Below, piece by piece: positions 10,187-19,722 of a DNA stretch of 64,000 bases. The stretch is from Citrobacter amalonaticus (GTDB lineage: Bacteria > Pseudomonadota > Gammaproteobacteria > Enterobacterales > Enterobacteriaceae), in assembly GCF_018252635.1 (NCBI RefSeq), contig NZ_JAGTXM010000003.1, positions 310,001 through 374,000 on the forward strand, in the 5' to 3' direction. Position numbers and translations under genes: made by a program. Numbering within the stretch: the first letter of the stretch is position 1; each line of letters begins with the position of its first letter. The notes below the pieces were generated by a model that saw only the letters and a list, made by a program, of their open reading frames with translations, did no database searches and was not told the origin of the DNA.

Positions 10187-10220
10187 AAAGCCGGGTAGCG
10201 ATAACGCCTTACCCGGCTTT
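10187..10220. terminator. Bidirectional terminator between hypothetical gene and exbD
   Basis: Eleven-base perfect arms (AAAGCCGGGTA / TACCCGGCTTT) enclose a 12-base loop. A-rich sequence on the left and T-rich sequence on the right make it a plausible rho-independent terminator for both convergent units. Confidence 0.8.
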
Positions 10221-10249
10221 ACTTCTCATTGTGCCCGTAGCGACAACAA

Positions 10250-10675
10250 TTATTTCGCTTTCGCGACCTCTTCGCCGACCAGACCGATCTTCAGATAACC
10301 CGCCTGATGCAGCGTGTCCATCACCTTCATCAGGGTTTCATAGTCGACGGTTTTATCCGCACGGAAGAAGATCGTGGTGTCTTTCTTCCCGTCGGTTAAC
10401 GCATTCAGTTCTGCCACCATGGTCTCGTCCGTCACCGGATCGTTACCAATAAACATGCTGTTGTCCGCTTTGACCGACAGATAAACCGGTTTTTCCGGGC
10501 GCGGTTGCGGCGTACTGGAGGAGGCTGGCAGATTGACCTTCACATCCACTGTCGCCAGCGGCGCAGCCACCATAAAGATGATCAGCAGTACCAGCATGAC
10601 GTCGATAAATGGCGTCACGTTGATTTCATGCATTTCACCGTTATCGTCCAGATTTTCATTAAGACGCATTGCCAT
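10250..10675 (-). CDS. exbD: ExbD, TonB-system energising protein
   Basis: ExbD forms, with ExbB, the proton-driven motor that energises TonB for uptake of siderophores and cobalamin across the outer membrane. The 141-residue length equals E. coli ExbD. A single membrane helix lies at about residues 22-43 and contains the essential Asp25 (NVTPFIDVMLVLLIIF); the rest is periplasmic. It begins six bases after exbB and shares its Fur-controlled promoter. Confidence 0.97.
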   Translation of the reverse strand: MAMRLNENLDDNGEMHEINVTPFIDVMLVLLIIFMVAAPLATVDVKVNLPASSSTPQPRPEKPVYLSVKADNSMFIGNDPVTDETMVAELNALTDGKKDTTIFFRADKTVDYETLMKVMDTLHQAGYLKIGLVGEEVAKAK

Positions 10676-10681
10676 GAAACA

Positions 10682-11416
10682 TTACCCTACACGTAATTTC
10701 TGCGCGGTACGTACCGGATGGGCAGATGCGCTAGCATCCAGATCCAGGTCACGGCTTTGCAACAACAGCACCTGTGCTGCCACATCACCCAGCATCGCTT
10801 TAAGACCGCCAATCTGACGGGCAAAGATGTTATAAATAACCACGGCGGGAATGGCCGCAACCAGACCGATGGCTGTCGCCAGCAGCGCTTCTGCAATACC
10901 TGGCGCAACGACGGCGAGGTTAGTGGTTTGCGTTTGTGCAATCCCGATAAAGCTGTTCATGATGCCCCAGACCGTACCGAACAGACCGACAAAGGGTGAA
11001 ATCGCCCCGATGGTCGCCAGGTAACCATTTCCGCGCCCCATATGACGTCCCGCCGCCGCAACGCGACGCTCCAGACGAAAACCGGTACGCTCTTTAATCC
11101 CTTCGTTGTCTTCACTGCCCTGAGACAGTTCCAGTTCGTTCTGTGCTTCATTGAGCAATTGGGTGCTTAAGCTTTTAGCACCAAAGTTTGCTGCGATATC
11201 GCTTGCCTGATCCAGAGAGCGGGCTTCCGCCAACAGTTGCTGTTCGCGCTTAAGCCGGCGCTTCTGGGAAAAGAACTCAACGCTCTTACTGAAGAAGATA
11301 GCCCAGGTGACCACTGACGCCAGAATCAGACCAATCATCACGCACTTAACCACGATATCGGCGTGCTGATACATACCCCAGACGGAAAGATCCGTCTGCA
11401 TCAAATTATTACCCAC
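10682..11416 (-). CDS. exbB: ExbB, TonB-system proton channel protein
   Basis: ExbB is the pentameric inner membrane channel partner of ExbD, related to TolQ and MotA. The 244-residue length is the same as in E. coli. Three membrane helices are visible at about residues 16-39, 128-155 and 162-194, with a large cytoplasmic loop between the first two. It is first in the exbB-exbD operon and is preceded by a Fur box, so expression should rise when iron is scarce. It is divergent from metC. Confidence 0.97.
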   Translation of the reverse strand: MGNNLMQTDLSVWGMYQHADIVVKCVMIGLILASVVTWAIFFSKSVEFFSQKRRLKREQQLLAEARSLDQASDIAANFGAKSLSTQLLNEAQNELELSQGSEDNEGIKERTGFRLERRVAAAGRHMGRGNGYLATIGAISPFVGLFGTVWGIMNSFIGIAQTQTTNLAVVAPGIAEALLATAIGLVAAIPAVVIYNIFARQIGGLKAMLGDVAAQVLLLQSRDLDLDASASAHPVRTAQKLRVG

Positions 11417-11479
11417 TCTGTATCTCCAGGACGCAAATCACAAAATCTGAGCGTAATAATATCAAAACGACGTCGAATT

Positions 11480-11497
11480 GATAGTCGTTCTCATTAC
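11480..11497. promoter_or_regulatory. Fur box of the exbB-exbD operon
   Basis: On the minus strand the sequence GTAATGAGAACGACTATC matches about 13 of 18 positions of the Fur consensus ATAATGATAATCATTATC. It lies about 65 bases before exbB, where Fur repression is established in E. coli. Confidence 0.75.
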
Positions 11498-11631
11498 TAT
11501 TTACATAGTGCCGCACCTTCGGTTTCTTTTCCTTGCGCTTACGCAGTAAAACGTCACGGGAGGCGATTTTGATAAAATATTGTGCTTTATCCTATTCCTG
11601 AGGATGCGCATTTTTTCATTCGTGGTAGTTT

Positions 11632-11647
11632 AGACGTCCAGACGTAT
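11632..11647. promoter_or_regulatory. Tandem MetJ (met box) operator of metC
   Basis: Two adjacent eight-base met boxes, AGACGTCC and AGACGTAT, closely match the AGACGTCT consensus that MetJ binds with S-adenosylmethionine. They end 18 bases before the metC start codon. This position would block transcription of metC when methionine is plentiful. Confidence 0.85.
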
Positions 11648-11665
11648 AAAAACAGGAAGCACACT

Positions 11666-12853
11666 ATGGCAGATAAGCAACTGGACACAAAACTGGTCAG
11701 CGCGGGACGCAGTAAAAAATACACACTGGGCTCAGTGAACAGCGTGATCCAGCGCGCCTCGTCGTTGGTTTTTGAAACGGTCGAAGCTAAAAAACACGCC
11801 ACCCGCAATCGCGCCAACGGCGAATTGTTTTATGGCCGTCGCGGCACATTAACCCATTTCTCGTTACAGGAAGCGATGTGCGAACTCGAAGGCGGTGCCG
11901 GTTGCGCGCTCTTCCCCTGCGGTGCTGCCGCCGTTGCGAACACCATTCTGGCATTTGTCGAACAGGGCGATCACGTGCTGATGACCAACACGGCCTATGA
12001 GCCGAGCCAGGATTTCTGTACCAAAATCCTTGGCAAACTGGGCGTAACCACTGGCTGGTTCGATCCGCTGGTCGGTGCTGACATTGTTAAACATCTTCAG
12101 CCCAACACCAAAGTCGTTTTCCTCGAGTCGCCGGGATCCGTGACCATGGAAGTCCACGACGTCCCGGCGATTGTCGCCGCCGTCCGACGCGTTACGCCGG
12201 ACGCCATCATTATGATCGATAACACCTGGGCGGCGGGTGTGTTGTTTAAAGCCCTCGACTTCGGCGTTGATATCTCAATTCAGGCCGGAACCAAGTACCT
12301 GATTGGTCACTCCGATGCGATGGCTGGTACCGCCGTTTCGAACGCCCGCTGCTGGGATCGGTTGCGTGAGAATGCCTATCTGATGGGGCAAATGGTCGAT
12401 GCCGATACGGCTTATATGACCAGCCGCGGGCTGCGCACCCTGGGCGTGCGTCTGCGTCAGCATCATGAAAGCAGTCTGAAGGTGGCCGAATGGCTGGCAG
12501 CGCATCCGCAGGTTGCCCGCGTGAATCATCCGGCGTTACCGGGCAGTAAAGGGCACGAATTCTGGAAACGTGACTTTACAGGAAGCAGCGGCTTGTTCTC
12601 GTTTGTGCTGAACAAAAAGCTCAATAATGACGAACTGTCCGCTTATCTGGATCACTTCAACCTCTTCAGCATGGCCTATTCATGGGGCGGTTTTGAGTCG
12701 CTGATTCTGGCCAATCAGCCTGAACAAATTGCAGAAATTCGCCCGCAAGGGGGTGTGGATTTCAGCGGCACACTGATTCGTCTCCACATTGGTTTAGAGA
12801 ATGTTGACGATCTGATTGCAGATTTAGCCGCCGGATTTTCTCGCCTCGTGTAA
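11666..12853 (+). CDS. metC: Cystathionine beta-lyase MetC
   Basis: MetC cleaves cystathionine to homocysteine, pyruvate and ammonia in methionine synthesis. The start at 11666 ([10 protein letters not shown]) gives 395 residues, equal to E. coli MetC; the frame is open further upstream, but that would run through the MetJ operator. PLP binds Lys210 in the motif [13 protein letters not shown], and the protein is of the Cys/Met metabolism PLP family throughout. The tandem met boxes and a GAAGC-type ribosome binding site precede it. Confidence 0.97.
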   Translation: MADKQLDTKLVSAGRSKKYTLGSVNSVIQRASSLVFETVEAKKHATRNRANGELFYGRRGTLTHFSLQEAMCELEGGAGCALFPCGAAAVANTILAFVEQGDHVLMTNTAYEPSQDFCTKILGKLGVTTGWFDPLVGADIVKHLQPNTKVVFLESPGSVTMEVHDVPAIVAAVRRVTPDAIIMIDNTWAAGVLFKALDFGVDISIQAGTKYLIGHSDAMAGTAVSNARCWDRLRENAYLMGQMVDADTAYMTSRGLRTLGVRLRQHHESSLKVAEWLAAHPQVARVNHPALPGSKGHEFWKRDFTGSSGLFSFVLNKKLNNDELSAYLDHFNLFSMAYSWGGFESLILANQPEQIAEIRPQGGVDFSGTLIRLHIGLENVDDLIADLAAGFSRLV

Positions 12854-12912
12854 AATTGACGCCCATGGACATCAGTGCAGACACGTTGAACAAAATTGTC
12901 TGCATTAGTTGC

Positions 12913-12936
12913 GCCCGGGATCAAGGCATCCCGGGC
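12913..12936. terminator. Hairpin between metC and yghB
   Basis: Nine-base perfect GC-rich arms (GCCCGGGAT / ATCCCGGGC) with a six-base loop. It is followed by only a few T residues, so it may be a terminator for metC or a transcript-stabilising hairpin before yghB. Confidence 0.6.
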
Positions 12937-12992
12937 TGTTCAGGAGTACAATAGGTTCATTAAGGCGTAAACGCTGTTCCACAGGAAAGTCC

Positions 12993-13652
12993 ATGGCTGT
13001 CATTCAAGATATTATCGCTGCGCTCTGGCAACATGATTTTGCCGCGCTGGCGGACCCACACGTTGTTAGCGTCGTCTACTTTGTGATGTTCGCCACGTTG
13101 TTTTTAGAGAATGGCCTGTTACCGGCTTCATTTTTACCTGGCGATAGTCTGCTGTTACTGGCGGGTGCATTAGTCGCGCAGGGCGTCATGAGCTTTATCC
13201 CGACCCTGATCATTCTGACAACAGCAGCCAGCCTCGGCTGTTGGCTGAGTTATATTCAGGGACGCTGGCTGGGCAATACGCGAACGGTAAAAGGCTGGCT
13301 GGCGCAACTTCCGGCGAAATACCACCAGCGTGCGACCTGTATGTTTGACCGCCACGGACTGCTGGCGCTGCTGGCAGGACGTTTTCTGGCGTTCGTGCGC
13401 ACGCTGCTGCCAACCATGGCGGGGATTTCCGGCCTCTCTAACCGCCGCTTCCAGTTTTTTAACTGGTTGAGCGGGTTGCTGTGGGTCGGTGTGGTCACCA
13501 GCTTTGGCTATGCGCTTAGCATGATCCCGTTTGTGAAGCGCCATGAAGATCAGGTCATGACCTTCCTGATGATCCTGCCCATTTTCCTGCTGGCAGCAGG
13601 GTTGATCGGCACGGTTGTAGTCGTGATTAAGAAGAAATACTGCAGCGCCTGA
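12993..13652 (+). CDS. yghB: YghB, DedA family inner membrane protein
   Basis: YghB belongs to the DedA family of membrane proteins and, with its paralogue YqjA in E. coli, is needed for normal cell division, Tat export and envelope proton-motive-force homeostasis. The chosen start gives 219 residues, as in E. coli. Conserved DedA features are visible: E at residue 39 in [16 protein letters not shown], and the GR(F)[13 protein letters not shown] motif with two essential arginines. About five hydrophobic segments are seen. The frame is open upstream but the extension is not conserved. Confidence 0.94.
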   Translation: MAVIQDIIAALWQHDFAALADPHVVSVVYFVMFATLFLENGLLPASFLPGDSLLLLAGALVAQGVMSFIPTLIILTTAASLGCWLSYIQGRWLGNTRTVKGWLAQLPAKYHQRATCMFDRHGLLALLAGRFLAFVRTLLPTMAGISGLSNRRFQFFNWLSGLLWVGVVTSFGYALSMIPFVKRHEDQVMTFLMILPIFLLAAGLIGTVVVVIKKKYCSA

Positions 13653-13660
13653 CCTGAATC

Positions 13661-13690
13661 CAGCCGGATGACACGTCGCGTATCCGGCTG
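13661..13690. terminator. Hairpin between yghB and yqhC
   Basis: A nine-base perfect inverted repeat (CAGCCGGAT / ATCCGGCTG) with a 12-base spacer lies between the convergent ends of yghB and yqhC. It looks like a degenerate REP element and probably serves both transcripts. Confidence 0.55.
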
Positions 13691-13703
13691 CCTCACAACC
13701 ACA

Positions 13704-14603
13704 TTAACTCCCCTGCATGGTGCGGATCCGCGCCGCATCTTCTCCCGGCGTCACCCCGAAATAGCGCTTGAATTCGCGACTGAACTGCGATGCGCTTTCG
13801 TAGCCCACCTGCATTGCCGCTGCGCTGGCTTTCATGCCGTCGTGAATGATCATCATCCGCGCTTTGTGTAGCCGATAGGTTTTCAGGTACTGCAACGGCG
13901 ATGTGCTGGTCACTGATTTAAAATTATGGTGAAAAGCAGAGACGCTCATGTTGGCTTCAGCCGCCAGTTGCTCGACATTGAGATTTTCGGTGTACTTATT
14001 CTCAATGCGCTTGAGCACACGGCTAATCAGGCTGAAATGGGTCTGACGACTCACCAACGCCAGCAGCGCGCCGCCGCGTGGCCCGATCAGAACATGATAG
14101 AGGATTTCACGGATAATCTGTTTACCGAGAATTCGCGCGTCCAGCGGTCGCTCCATGACGTCGAGTAGACGTTCCGCCGCACAGAGGATCTCCTCGGAGA
14201 GCGTGGCGGAGTTGATCCCGCTTGCCGCCATCGACGGCTGAAAGTGTTCGTCTTCGCCAATGTCCATCAGCAGCTCCTGCAATTGCAGGATATCGACATT
14301 GAGGCGAAATCCGGCGAGCGGTACGTCCTGTGTCGCATAAGTTTCACATTCGAAGGGTAAAGGTACAGTCAGCAGCAGGTATTCATTGGCGTCGTAACGG
14401 AAAACCCGCTCATTGATGTAACCAATTTTATGTCCGGAAAAGAGAAATATGATGCCGGGGTCGTACATCACGGGTGTCCGTAAACCCGGTTCTGTACCAT
14501 ACAGCAGACGGATGTCCGGCAGTAACGCACTGAGTTTAGGTTCATTGTTTTTCAACTGCTTAACTTTATCTGTCAGCAGTAAACAGATCTCTTCGCGGTT
14601 CAT
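13704..14603 (-). CDS. yqhC: YqhC, AraC-family activator of yqhD-dkgA
   Basis: YqhC is a transcription activator that turns on yqhD and dkgA in response to toxic aldehydes such as furfural and glyoxal. The 299-residue protein has an N-terminal AraC_N/cupin-type sensing region and a C-terminal double helix-turn-helix domain (about residues 200-295, with [17 protein letters not shown] and [20 protein letters not shown]). It is divergent from yqhD, and the 193-base space between should hold its binding site. Confidence 0.93.
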   Translation of the reverse strand: MNREEICLLLTDKVKQLKNNEPKLSALLPDIRLLYGTEPGLRTPVMYDPGIIFLFSGHKIGYINERVFRYDANEYLLLTVPLPFECETYATQDVPLAGFRLNVDILQLQELLMDIGEDEHFQPSMAASGINSATLSEEILCAAERLLDVMERPLDARILGKQIIREILYHVLIGPRGGALLALVSRQTHFSLISRVLKRIENKYTENLNVEQLAAEANMSVSAFHHNFKSVTSTSPLQYLKTYRLHKARMMIIHDGMKASAAAMQVGYESASQFSREFKRYFGVTPGEDAARIRTMQGS

Positions 14604-14796
14604 AACGGGTTATTTTCTCAACGGATGACGACGCCTTGATTGTGCGCAAATTTATCGCTTTTCTCCAGTACTCTGGAGAAATGGGCAAGACATTGGCAGA
14701 AATGAGCATTGAGAGGATAGCCGCGCACGACCACAATGTTCTCCATCCGGCAGACCCTACCTGCCCTCTTTTTTTACCCACATAAGGGAACGAGCA

Positions 14797-15960
14797 ATGA
14801 ATAACTTTAATCTGCATACCCCGACCCGCATTCTGTTTGGTAAAGGCGCAATCGCTGAACTGCGCGCACAAATCCCACAGGACGCACGCGTGCTGATCAC
14901 CTATGGCGGCGGCAGCGTGAAAAAGACTGGCGTACTGGCGCAAGTACAGGATGCGCTTAAAGGCCTGGACGTGCGTGAATTTGGCGGCATTGAACCTAAC
15001 CCGTCGTATGAAACGCTGATGAACGCCGTCAAAATTGCCCGTGACGAGAACATTACCTTCCTGCTGGCCGTCGGCGGTGGCTCTGTACTTGATGGCACCA
15101 AATTCATCGCCGCTGCCGCCCACTATGCGGATGGCATCGATCCGTGGCATATCCTGCAAACCAGCGGGAGTGACATTAAAAGCGCCATCCCGATGGGCTC
15201 TGTTCTGACGCTGCCGGCGACCGGTTCTGAATCCAACAAAGGCGCAGTCATCTCGCGAAAAACCACCGGCGACAAGCAGGCCTTCCATTCTGCCCATGTA
15301 CAACCAGTCTTTGCGGTACTGGATCCGGTGTACACCTACACCCTGCCGCCACGTCAGGTGGCGAATGGCGTGGTTGATGCGTTTGTGCATACCGTCGAGC
15401 AGTACGTCACCTATCCGGTTGATGCCAAAATTCAGGATCGCTTCGCGGAGGGCATTCTGCTGACGCTGGTGGAAGATGGTCCGAAGGCGCTGAAAGATCC
15501 GGAAAACTACGATGTACGTGCGAACGTCATGTGGGCAGCCACCCAGGCGCTGAACGGCCTGATTGGCGCAGGCGTGCCGCAGGACTGGGCAACCCATATG
15601 CTGGGTCATGAACTGACGGCGATGCACGGTCTGGATCACGCTCAAACGCTGGCGGTGGTTCTGCCCGCGCTGTGGAATGAAAAACGCGATACCAAACGAG
15701 CCAAACTGCTGCAATATGCTGAGCGCGTGTGGAACATCACCGACGGGTCTGAAGATGAGCGAATTGATGCCGCGATTGCAGCCACCCGTAATTTCTTCGA
15801 GCAACTGGGCGTGCCGACTCGCCTGTCTGGCTATGGACTTGACGGCAGTTCAATCCCGGCACTGCTGGCGAAACTTGAAGAACACGGCATGACGCAACTG
15901 GGTGAGCACAAAGACATTACCCTGGACGTCAGCCGCCGCATTTACGAGGCAGCCCGCTAA
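14797..15960 (+). CDS. yqhD: NADPH-dependent aldehyde reductase YqhD
   Basis: YqhD reduces a wide range of short aldehydes with NADPH and protects against lipid-peroxidation products and furfural. The 387-residue length matches E. coli. It belongs to the iron/zinc-type alcohol dehydrogenase family: a GGGS cofactor loop at residues 37-40, and metal ligands Asp194 and His198 in GVVDAFVHTVEQY with two more histidines in HMLGHELTAMHGLDHAQ. It is followed by dkgA after about 100 bases and is under YqhC control in E. coli. Confidence 0.97.
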   Translation: MNNFNLHTPTRILFGKGAIAELRAQIPQDARVLITYGGGSVKKTGVLAQVQDALKGLDVREFGGIEPNPSYETLMNAVKIARDENITFLLAVGGGSVLDGTKFIAAAAHYADGIDPWHILQTSGSDIKSAIPMGSVLTLPATGSESNKGAVISRKTTGDKQAFHSAHVQPVFAVLDPVYTYTLPPRQVANGVVDAFVHTVEQYVTYPVDAKIQDRFAEGILLTLVEDGPKALKDPENYDVRANVMWAATQALNGLIGAGVPQDWATHMLGHELTAMHGLDHAQTLAVVLPALWNEKRDTKRAKLLQYAERVWNITDGSEDERIDAAIAATRNFFEQLGVPTRLSGYGLDGSSIPALLAKLEEHGMTQLGEHKDITLDVSRRIYEAAR

Positions 15961-16064
15961 GCTTTTTTCACCTCTGGCTTTCGTTTTTGGGCATTTCGTC
16001 CAGACTTAAGTCACCCTACATCACCGGAGTCCCCCTCCGGTGATGAGCACATGAAGGAGGAAAA

Positions 16065-16892
16065 ATGGCAAACCAAACCGTAATTAAGCTTCAGGATGGC
16101 AACGTAATGCCCCAACTGGGGTTAGGCGTATGGAAAGCCGGTAACGACGAGGTCGTCTCCGCCATTCATAAAGCACTGGAAGTCGGTTACCGGTCCATCG
16201 ATACCGCTGCCGCCTACAAAAATGAAGACGGCGTCGGCAAAGCGTTAGCCAGCGCAGGTCTCCCCCGCGATGAACTGTTCATCACCACCAAGCTGTGGAA
16301 TGACGATCAGAAACGCCCCCGCGACGCATTGATGGAAAGTCTGGAAAAACTCCAGCTCGATTATCTCGATCTGTATCTGATGCACTGGCCGGTTCCGGCA
16401 ATCGATCACTATGTTTCCGCCTGGCAAGGCATGATCGAGCTGCAAAAAGAGGGACTGATTAAGAGCATCGGTGTGTGTAACTTCCAGGTCAACCATCTCC
16501 AGCGTCTGATTGATGAAACGGGCGTCACACCGGTAATTAACCAGATCGAACTGCATCCGCTGATGCAACAGCGCCAGCTCCACGCGTGGAATGCGACGCA
16601 TAAAATCCAGACGGAGTCCTGGAGCCCGCTGGCACAGGGTGGGGAAGGCGTTTTCGATCAGAAAATCATTCGTGACCTGGCGGATAAATACGGAAAAACC
16701 CCGGCACAGATTGTTATCCGCTGGCATCTGGATAACGGCCTGGTGGTGATCCCGAAATCCGTTACGCCATCGCGTATCGCGGAAAACTTTGACGTCTGGG
16801 ATTTCCGTCTCGACAAAGACGAATTAGGCGAAATTGCCAAACTCGATCGGGGAAAACGCTTAGGTCCCGATCCAGACCAGTTCGGCGGTTAA
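16065..16892 (+). CDS. dkgA: 2,5-diketo-D-gluconate reductase A / methylglyoxal reductase
   Basis: DkgA (YqhE) is an NADPH-dependent aldo-keto reductase that acts on 2,5-diketo-D-gluconate, methylglyoxal and beta-keto esters. The 275-residue product has the AKR motifs GYRSIDTAAAYKNE (Asp and catalytic Tyr), TTKLWND (Lys), LYLMHWPVP (His) and IPKSVTPSRIAEN (NADPH binding). A strong AAGGAGG ribosome binding site precedes the ATG. It probably shares regulation by YqhC with yqhD. Confidence 0.97.
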   Translation: MANQTVIKLQDGNVMPQLGLGVWKAGNDEVVSAIHKALEVGYRSIDTAAAYKNEDGVGKALASAGLPRDELFITTKLWNDDQKRPRDALMESLEKLQLDYLDLYLMHWPVPAIDHYVSAWQGMIELQKEGLIKSIGVCNFQVNHLQRLIDETGVTPVINQIELHPLMQQRQLHAWNATHKIQTESWSPLAQGGEGVFDQKIIRDLADKYGKTPAQIVIRWHLDNGLVVIPKSVTPSRIAENFDVWDFRLDKDELGEIAKLDRGKRLGPDPDQFGG

Positions 16893-16904
16893 TTCTCTTC
16901 CCTC

Positions 16905-16930
16905 AAGCCCGGCGTTATGTCGGGCTTTTA
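16905..16930 (+). terminator. Rho-independent terminator of dkgA
   Basis: The hairpin AAGCCCGGCGTTATGTCGGGCTT is followed by TTATTTTG. It ends the yqhD-dkgA unit and also faces the convergent lipoprotein gene. Confidence 0.85.
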
Positions 16931-16939
16931 TTTTGTTCA

Positions 16940-17347
16940 TTACTGGCATGTCACCTCGCCGTGTTTGTCCGGCAACGTACAGGTCACGTTAAACTTCCGC
17001 CCCTCAAGCGCGTGCGGCCCACCAAAGGCACCGCCTAGTTCAGTTTCATAGTCCTTGCCATTCATACTCACATGTAACGAAGTGTGAAAGTACCAGTCCA
17101 TCGGGCCTACTGGCAGAAAGAAAGTCCATTTATAGGCAGGCTGAAAGGCAAAACGGCCATTGTCATCAGAGTATGTCTGAATGGACTCTTCTGTACTCAC
17201 CAGAGTGAGTTCCGCACCTGATACCGGGTTACCCGCGTTATTGACAAGCTGTCCTCCAACCTCGGGCAGTATCTGGTGATGCACCACACAACCACTTTGC
17301 AACAGGGCGATCGCCATCACTCCTGCCATTATCCCTGCTTTCATCAC
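16940..17347 (-). CDS. Predicted lipoprotein with carboxypeptidase-regulatory-like domain
   Basis: The 135-residue product starts with a lipoprotein signal peptide ending in the lipobox LQSGC, so Cys20 should be lipidated. The residue after it is Val, which would favour outer membrane sorting in enterobacteria. The following region (GGQLVNNAGNPVSGAELTLVST...YSDDNGRFAF) has the look of a carboxypeptidase-regulatory-like or transthyretin-like beta-sandwich. I cannot name the gene. It lies downstream of ygiQ on the same strand, separated by a hairpin. E. coli K-12 lacks it here as far as I recall. Confidence 0.8.
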   Translation of the reverse strand: MMKAGIMAGVMAIALLQSGCVVHHQILPEVGGQLVNNAGNPVSGAELTLVSTEESIQTYSDDNGRFAFQPAYKWTFFLPVGPMDWYFHTSLHVSMNGKDYETELGGAFGGPHALEGRKFNVTCTLPDKHGEVTCQ

Positions 17348-17386
17348 CGTCTCCTGAATCGGTTAGTCGTTTGCCAACTACGGATA

Positions 17387-17416
17387 ATAAATTGGCTGCA
17401 TTAGCAGCCAATTTAT
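17387..17416 (-). terminator. Terminator-like hairpin after ygiQ
   Basis: A 12-base perfect inverted repeat (ATAAATTGGCTG / CAGCCAATTTAT) with a six-base loop lies between the ygiQ stop and the lipoprotein gene start. The right arm is T-rich in the ygiQ direction. It may end ygiQ transcripts and isolate the lipoprotein gene. Confidence 0.65.
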
Positions 17417-17441
17417 CAAACCATGTAACCCGGAAACCTGC

Positions 17442-19613
17442 TTATCGCCCGGCGACTTTTCCGCGCTTTTTATGGGCTGCTGGCGTCTGACGCTGATGCG
17501 CCACCGGCGTGTGCTTGGTCAATGCCGGACGGGTGTGGCGGTTCTGACGACGCGCTTCGCGCATCTCTTCCAGCGTCGGCGCAGGTACCAGGCATTCGCG
17601 GCGTCCGCCAATCAGGTGCTTTTTACCCATCTCTTCCAGCGCCTGACGGATCATCGGCCAGTTCGCCGGATCGTGGTAACGCAACAGCGCTTTATGTAAA
17701 CGACGCTGCTTATCCCCCTTCGGCACCACCACATCTTCACTCTTATAACCAATTTTACCCAGCGGATTTTTGCCGGTGTAATACATGGTGGTCGAGTTAG
17801 CCAGCGGCGACGGATAGAAATTCTGCACCTGATCGAGACGGAAGCGATGTTTTTTCAGCCACAACGCCAGATTCACCATATCCTCGTCACGCGTTCCCGG
17901 ATGCGCGGAGATGAAGTATGGAATCAGATACTGCTCTTTCCCTGCCTGCTTTGAGTAGAGATCGAACAGTTCTTTGAAGCGGTCATAGCTGCCCATACCC
18001 GGCTTCATCATCTTCGACAGCGGCCCTTCTTCGGTATGTTCCGGCGCAATCTTCAGATAACCGCCGACGTGGTGGGTCGCCAGCTCTTTGATGTAGCGCG
18101 GGTCTTCCACGGCGATGTCGTAACGCACGCCGGATGCGATCAGGATCTTCTTGATGCCTTTCAGATCGCGCGCACGGCGATACAGATTGATCGTCGGCTC
18201 GTGGTTGGTATCCATATGCGGACAGATATCGGGATAGACGCACGACAGGCGACGGCAGGTCTGTTCCGCGCGCGGCGATTTGCAGCGCAGCATATACATG
18301 TTGGCCGTCGGACCGCCGAGATCGGAGATCACGCCGGTAAAGCCGGGGACGGTATCGCGGATCGCTTCGATCTCATTAATGATCGAATCTTCAGAGCGGC
18401 TCTGAATAATGCGCCCTTCGTGTTCGGTGATCGAACAGAACGAGCAGCCACCGAAGCAGCCGCGCATGATGTTGATCGAGAAGCGAATCATCTCATAGGC
18501 AGGAATACGACTGTTGCCGTACGCCGGATGCGGCACACGCTTGTACGGCAAAGCAAAAACGCTGTCCATCTCTTCGGTTGAGAGTGGAATTGCCGGCGGG
18601 TTAATCCAGATATAACGATCGCCGTGCTTTTGCATCAACGCACGCGCGCAACCCGGGTTGGTTTCATGATGCAGAATGCGCGAGGCGTGGGCATACAGCA
18701 CTTTATCGCCCTTCACTTTTTCGAAGGACGGCAGCAGAACGTAGGTTTTTTCCCACGGCTTTGGACGCGGCGGCTGCACGGTAACGGCTTTCGCCTCCTG
18801 CTTTTTCGGTGCCACCGGTTTATTGTCCGCACACGGCAAATCTTCGCCATACGGATGCGGGATCGGATCGATTTTCCCCGGCGTGTCCAGACGCGTAGAA
18901 TCGACGCCGCTCCAGCCCGGTAACGCCTCTTTCACCATAATGGCAGTGTTACGCACATCACGGATCTGGTCGATGGTTTCGCCCATCGCCAGTCGGTGCG
19001 CTACTTCCACCAGCGGACGCTCACCGTTGCCAAACATCAACATGTCGGCTTTAGAATCCACCAGCACCGAACGGCGTACGGTATCCGACCAGTAATCATA
19101 ATGCGCGGTACGGCGCAGGCTCGCTTCAATACCGCCGAGGATCACTGGCACATCTTTCCATGCCTCTTTACAGCGCTGGGTATAGACCAGCGTGGCGCGG
19201 TCCGGGCGCTTGCCCGCCACGTTATCCGGAGTATAGGCATCATCATGACGCAGGCGGCGATCGGCGGTGTAGCGGTTGATCATTGAGTCCATATTGCCGG
19301 CGGTGACGCCGAAGAACAGGTTCGGTTTGCCCAGACGCATAAAGTCGTCTTTGCTGTTCCAGTCCGGCTGCGCAATGATGCCGACACGGAAGCCCTGTGC
19401 TTCCAGCATGCGACCACAAATCGCCATACCGAAACTCGGGTGATCGACATACGCATCGCCGGTTACCAGAATAATGTCGCAGCTATCCCAGCCAAGTTGA
19501 TCCATTTCGTCGCGTGACATCGGCAAAAAAGGAGCAGGACCAAAACAGGCCGCCCAGTACTGAGGCCAGGAGAAGAGATCTCTGTCTGGCTGGATCAGGG
19601 ATATTGCGCTCAT
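17442..19613 (-). CDS. ygiQ: YgiQ family radical SAM protein
   Basis: YgiQ is a large radical S-adenosylmethionine protein of unknown reaction. The 723-residue product has the N-terminal YgiQ-type domain, then the [4Fe-4S] motif as CFGGCSFC (C-x3-C-x2-C) in the middle of the protein, a further Cys-rich segment ([14 protein letters not shown]), and a basic C-terminal tail rich in His, Arg and Lys. In some E. coli K-12 strains this gene is interrupted by an old frameshift; here the frame is intact. Confidence 0.94.
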   Translation of the reverse strand: MSAISLIQPDRDLFSWPQYWAACFGPAPFLPMSRDEMDQLGWDSCDIILVTGDAYVDHPSFGMAICGRMLEAQGFRVGIIAQPDWNSKDDFMRLGKPNLFFGVTAGNMDSMINRYTADRRLRHDDAYTPDNVAGKRPDRATLVYTQRCKEAWKDVPVILGGIEASLRRTAHYDYWSDTVRRSVLVDSKADMLMFGNGERPLVEVAHRLAMGETIDQIRDVRNTAIMVKEALPGWSGVDSTRLDTPGKIDPIPHPYGEDLPCADNKPVAPKKQEAKAVTVQPPRPKPWEKTYVLLPSFEKVKGDKVLYAHASRILHHETNPGCARALMQKHGDRYIWINPPAIPLSTEEMDSVFALPYKRVPHPAYGNSRIPAYEMIRFSINIMRGCFGGCSFCSITEHEGRIIQSRSEDSIINEIEAIRDTVPGFTGVISDLGGPTANMYMLRCKSPRAEQTCRRLSCVYPDICPHMDTNHEPTINLYRRARDLKGIKKILIASGVRYDIAVEDPRYIKELATHHVGGYLKIAPEHTEEGPLSKMMKPGMGSYDRFKELFDLYSKQAGKEQYLIPYFISAHPGTRDEDMVNLALWLKKHRFRLDQVQNFYPSPLANSTTMYYTGKNPLGKIGYKSEDVVVPKGDKQRRLHKALLRYHDPANWPMIRQALEEMGKKHLIGGRRECLVPAPTLEEMREARRQNRHTRPALTKHTPVAHQRQTPAAHKKRGKVAGR

Positions 19614-19722
19614 AGTGCTTCCAAAAATGGTAAAAAAATAATCAAAGGCCGGCGATTATATGCCGGAACGAAAGAGAAATCGAAGGATAATCTCTCTCGC
19701 CTGTCAGCGAGAGAGAGGAGGA

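Noticed and set aside
11582-11665. 28-codon N-terminal extension of metC
   Set aside because: It would translate through the tandem MetJ operator, and the start at 11666 gives exactly the family length.
14566-15804. 412-codon open frame on the minus strand
   Set aside because: It is the antisense shadow of yqhD, which has full family conservation; its own translation has no recognisable domain.
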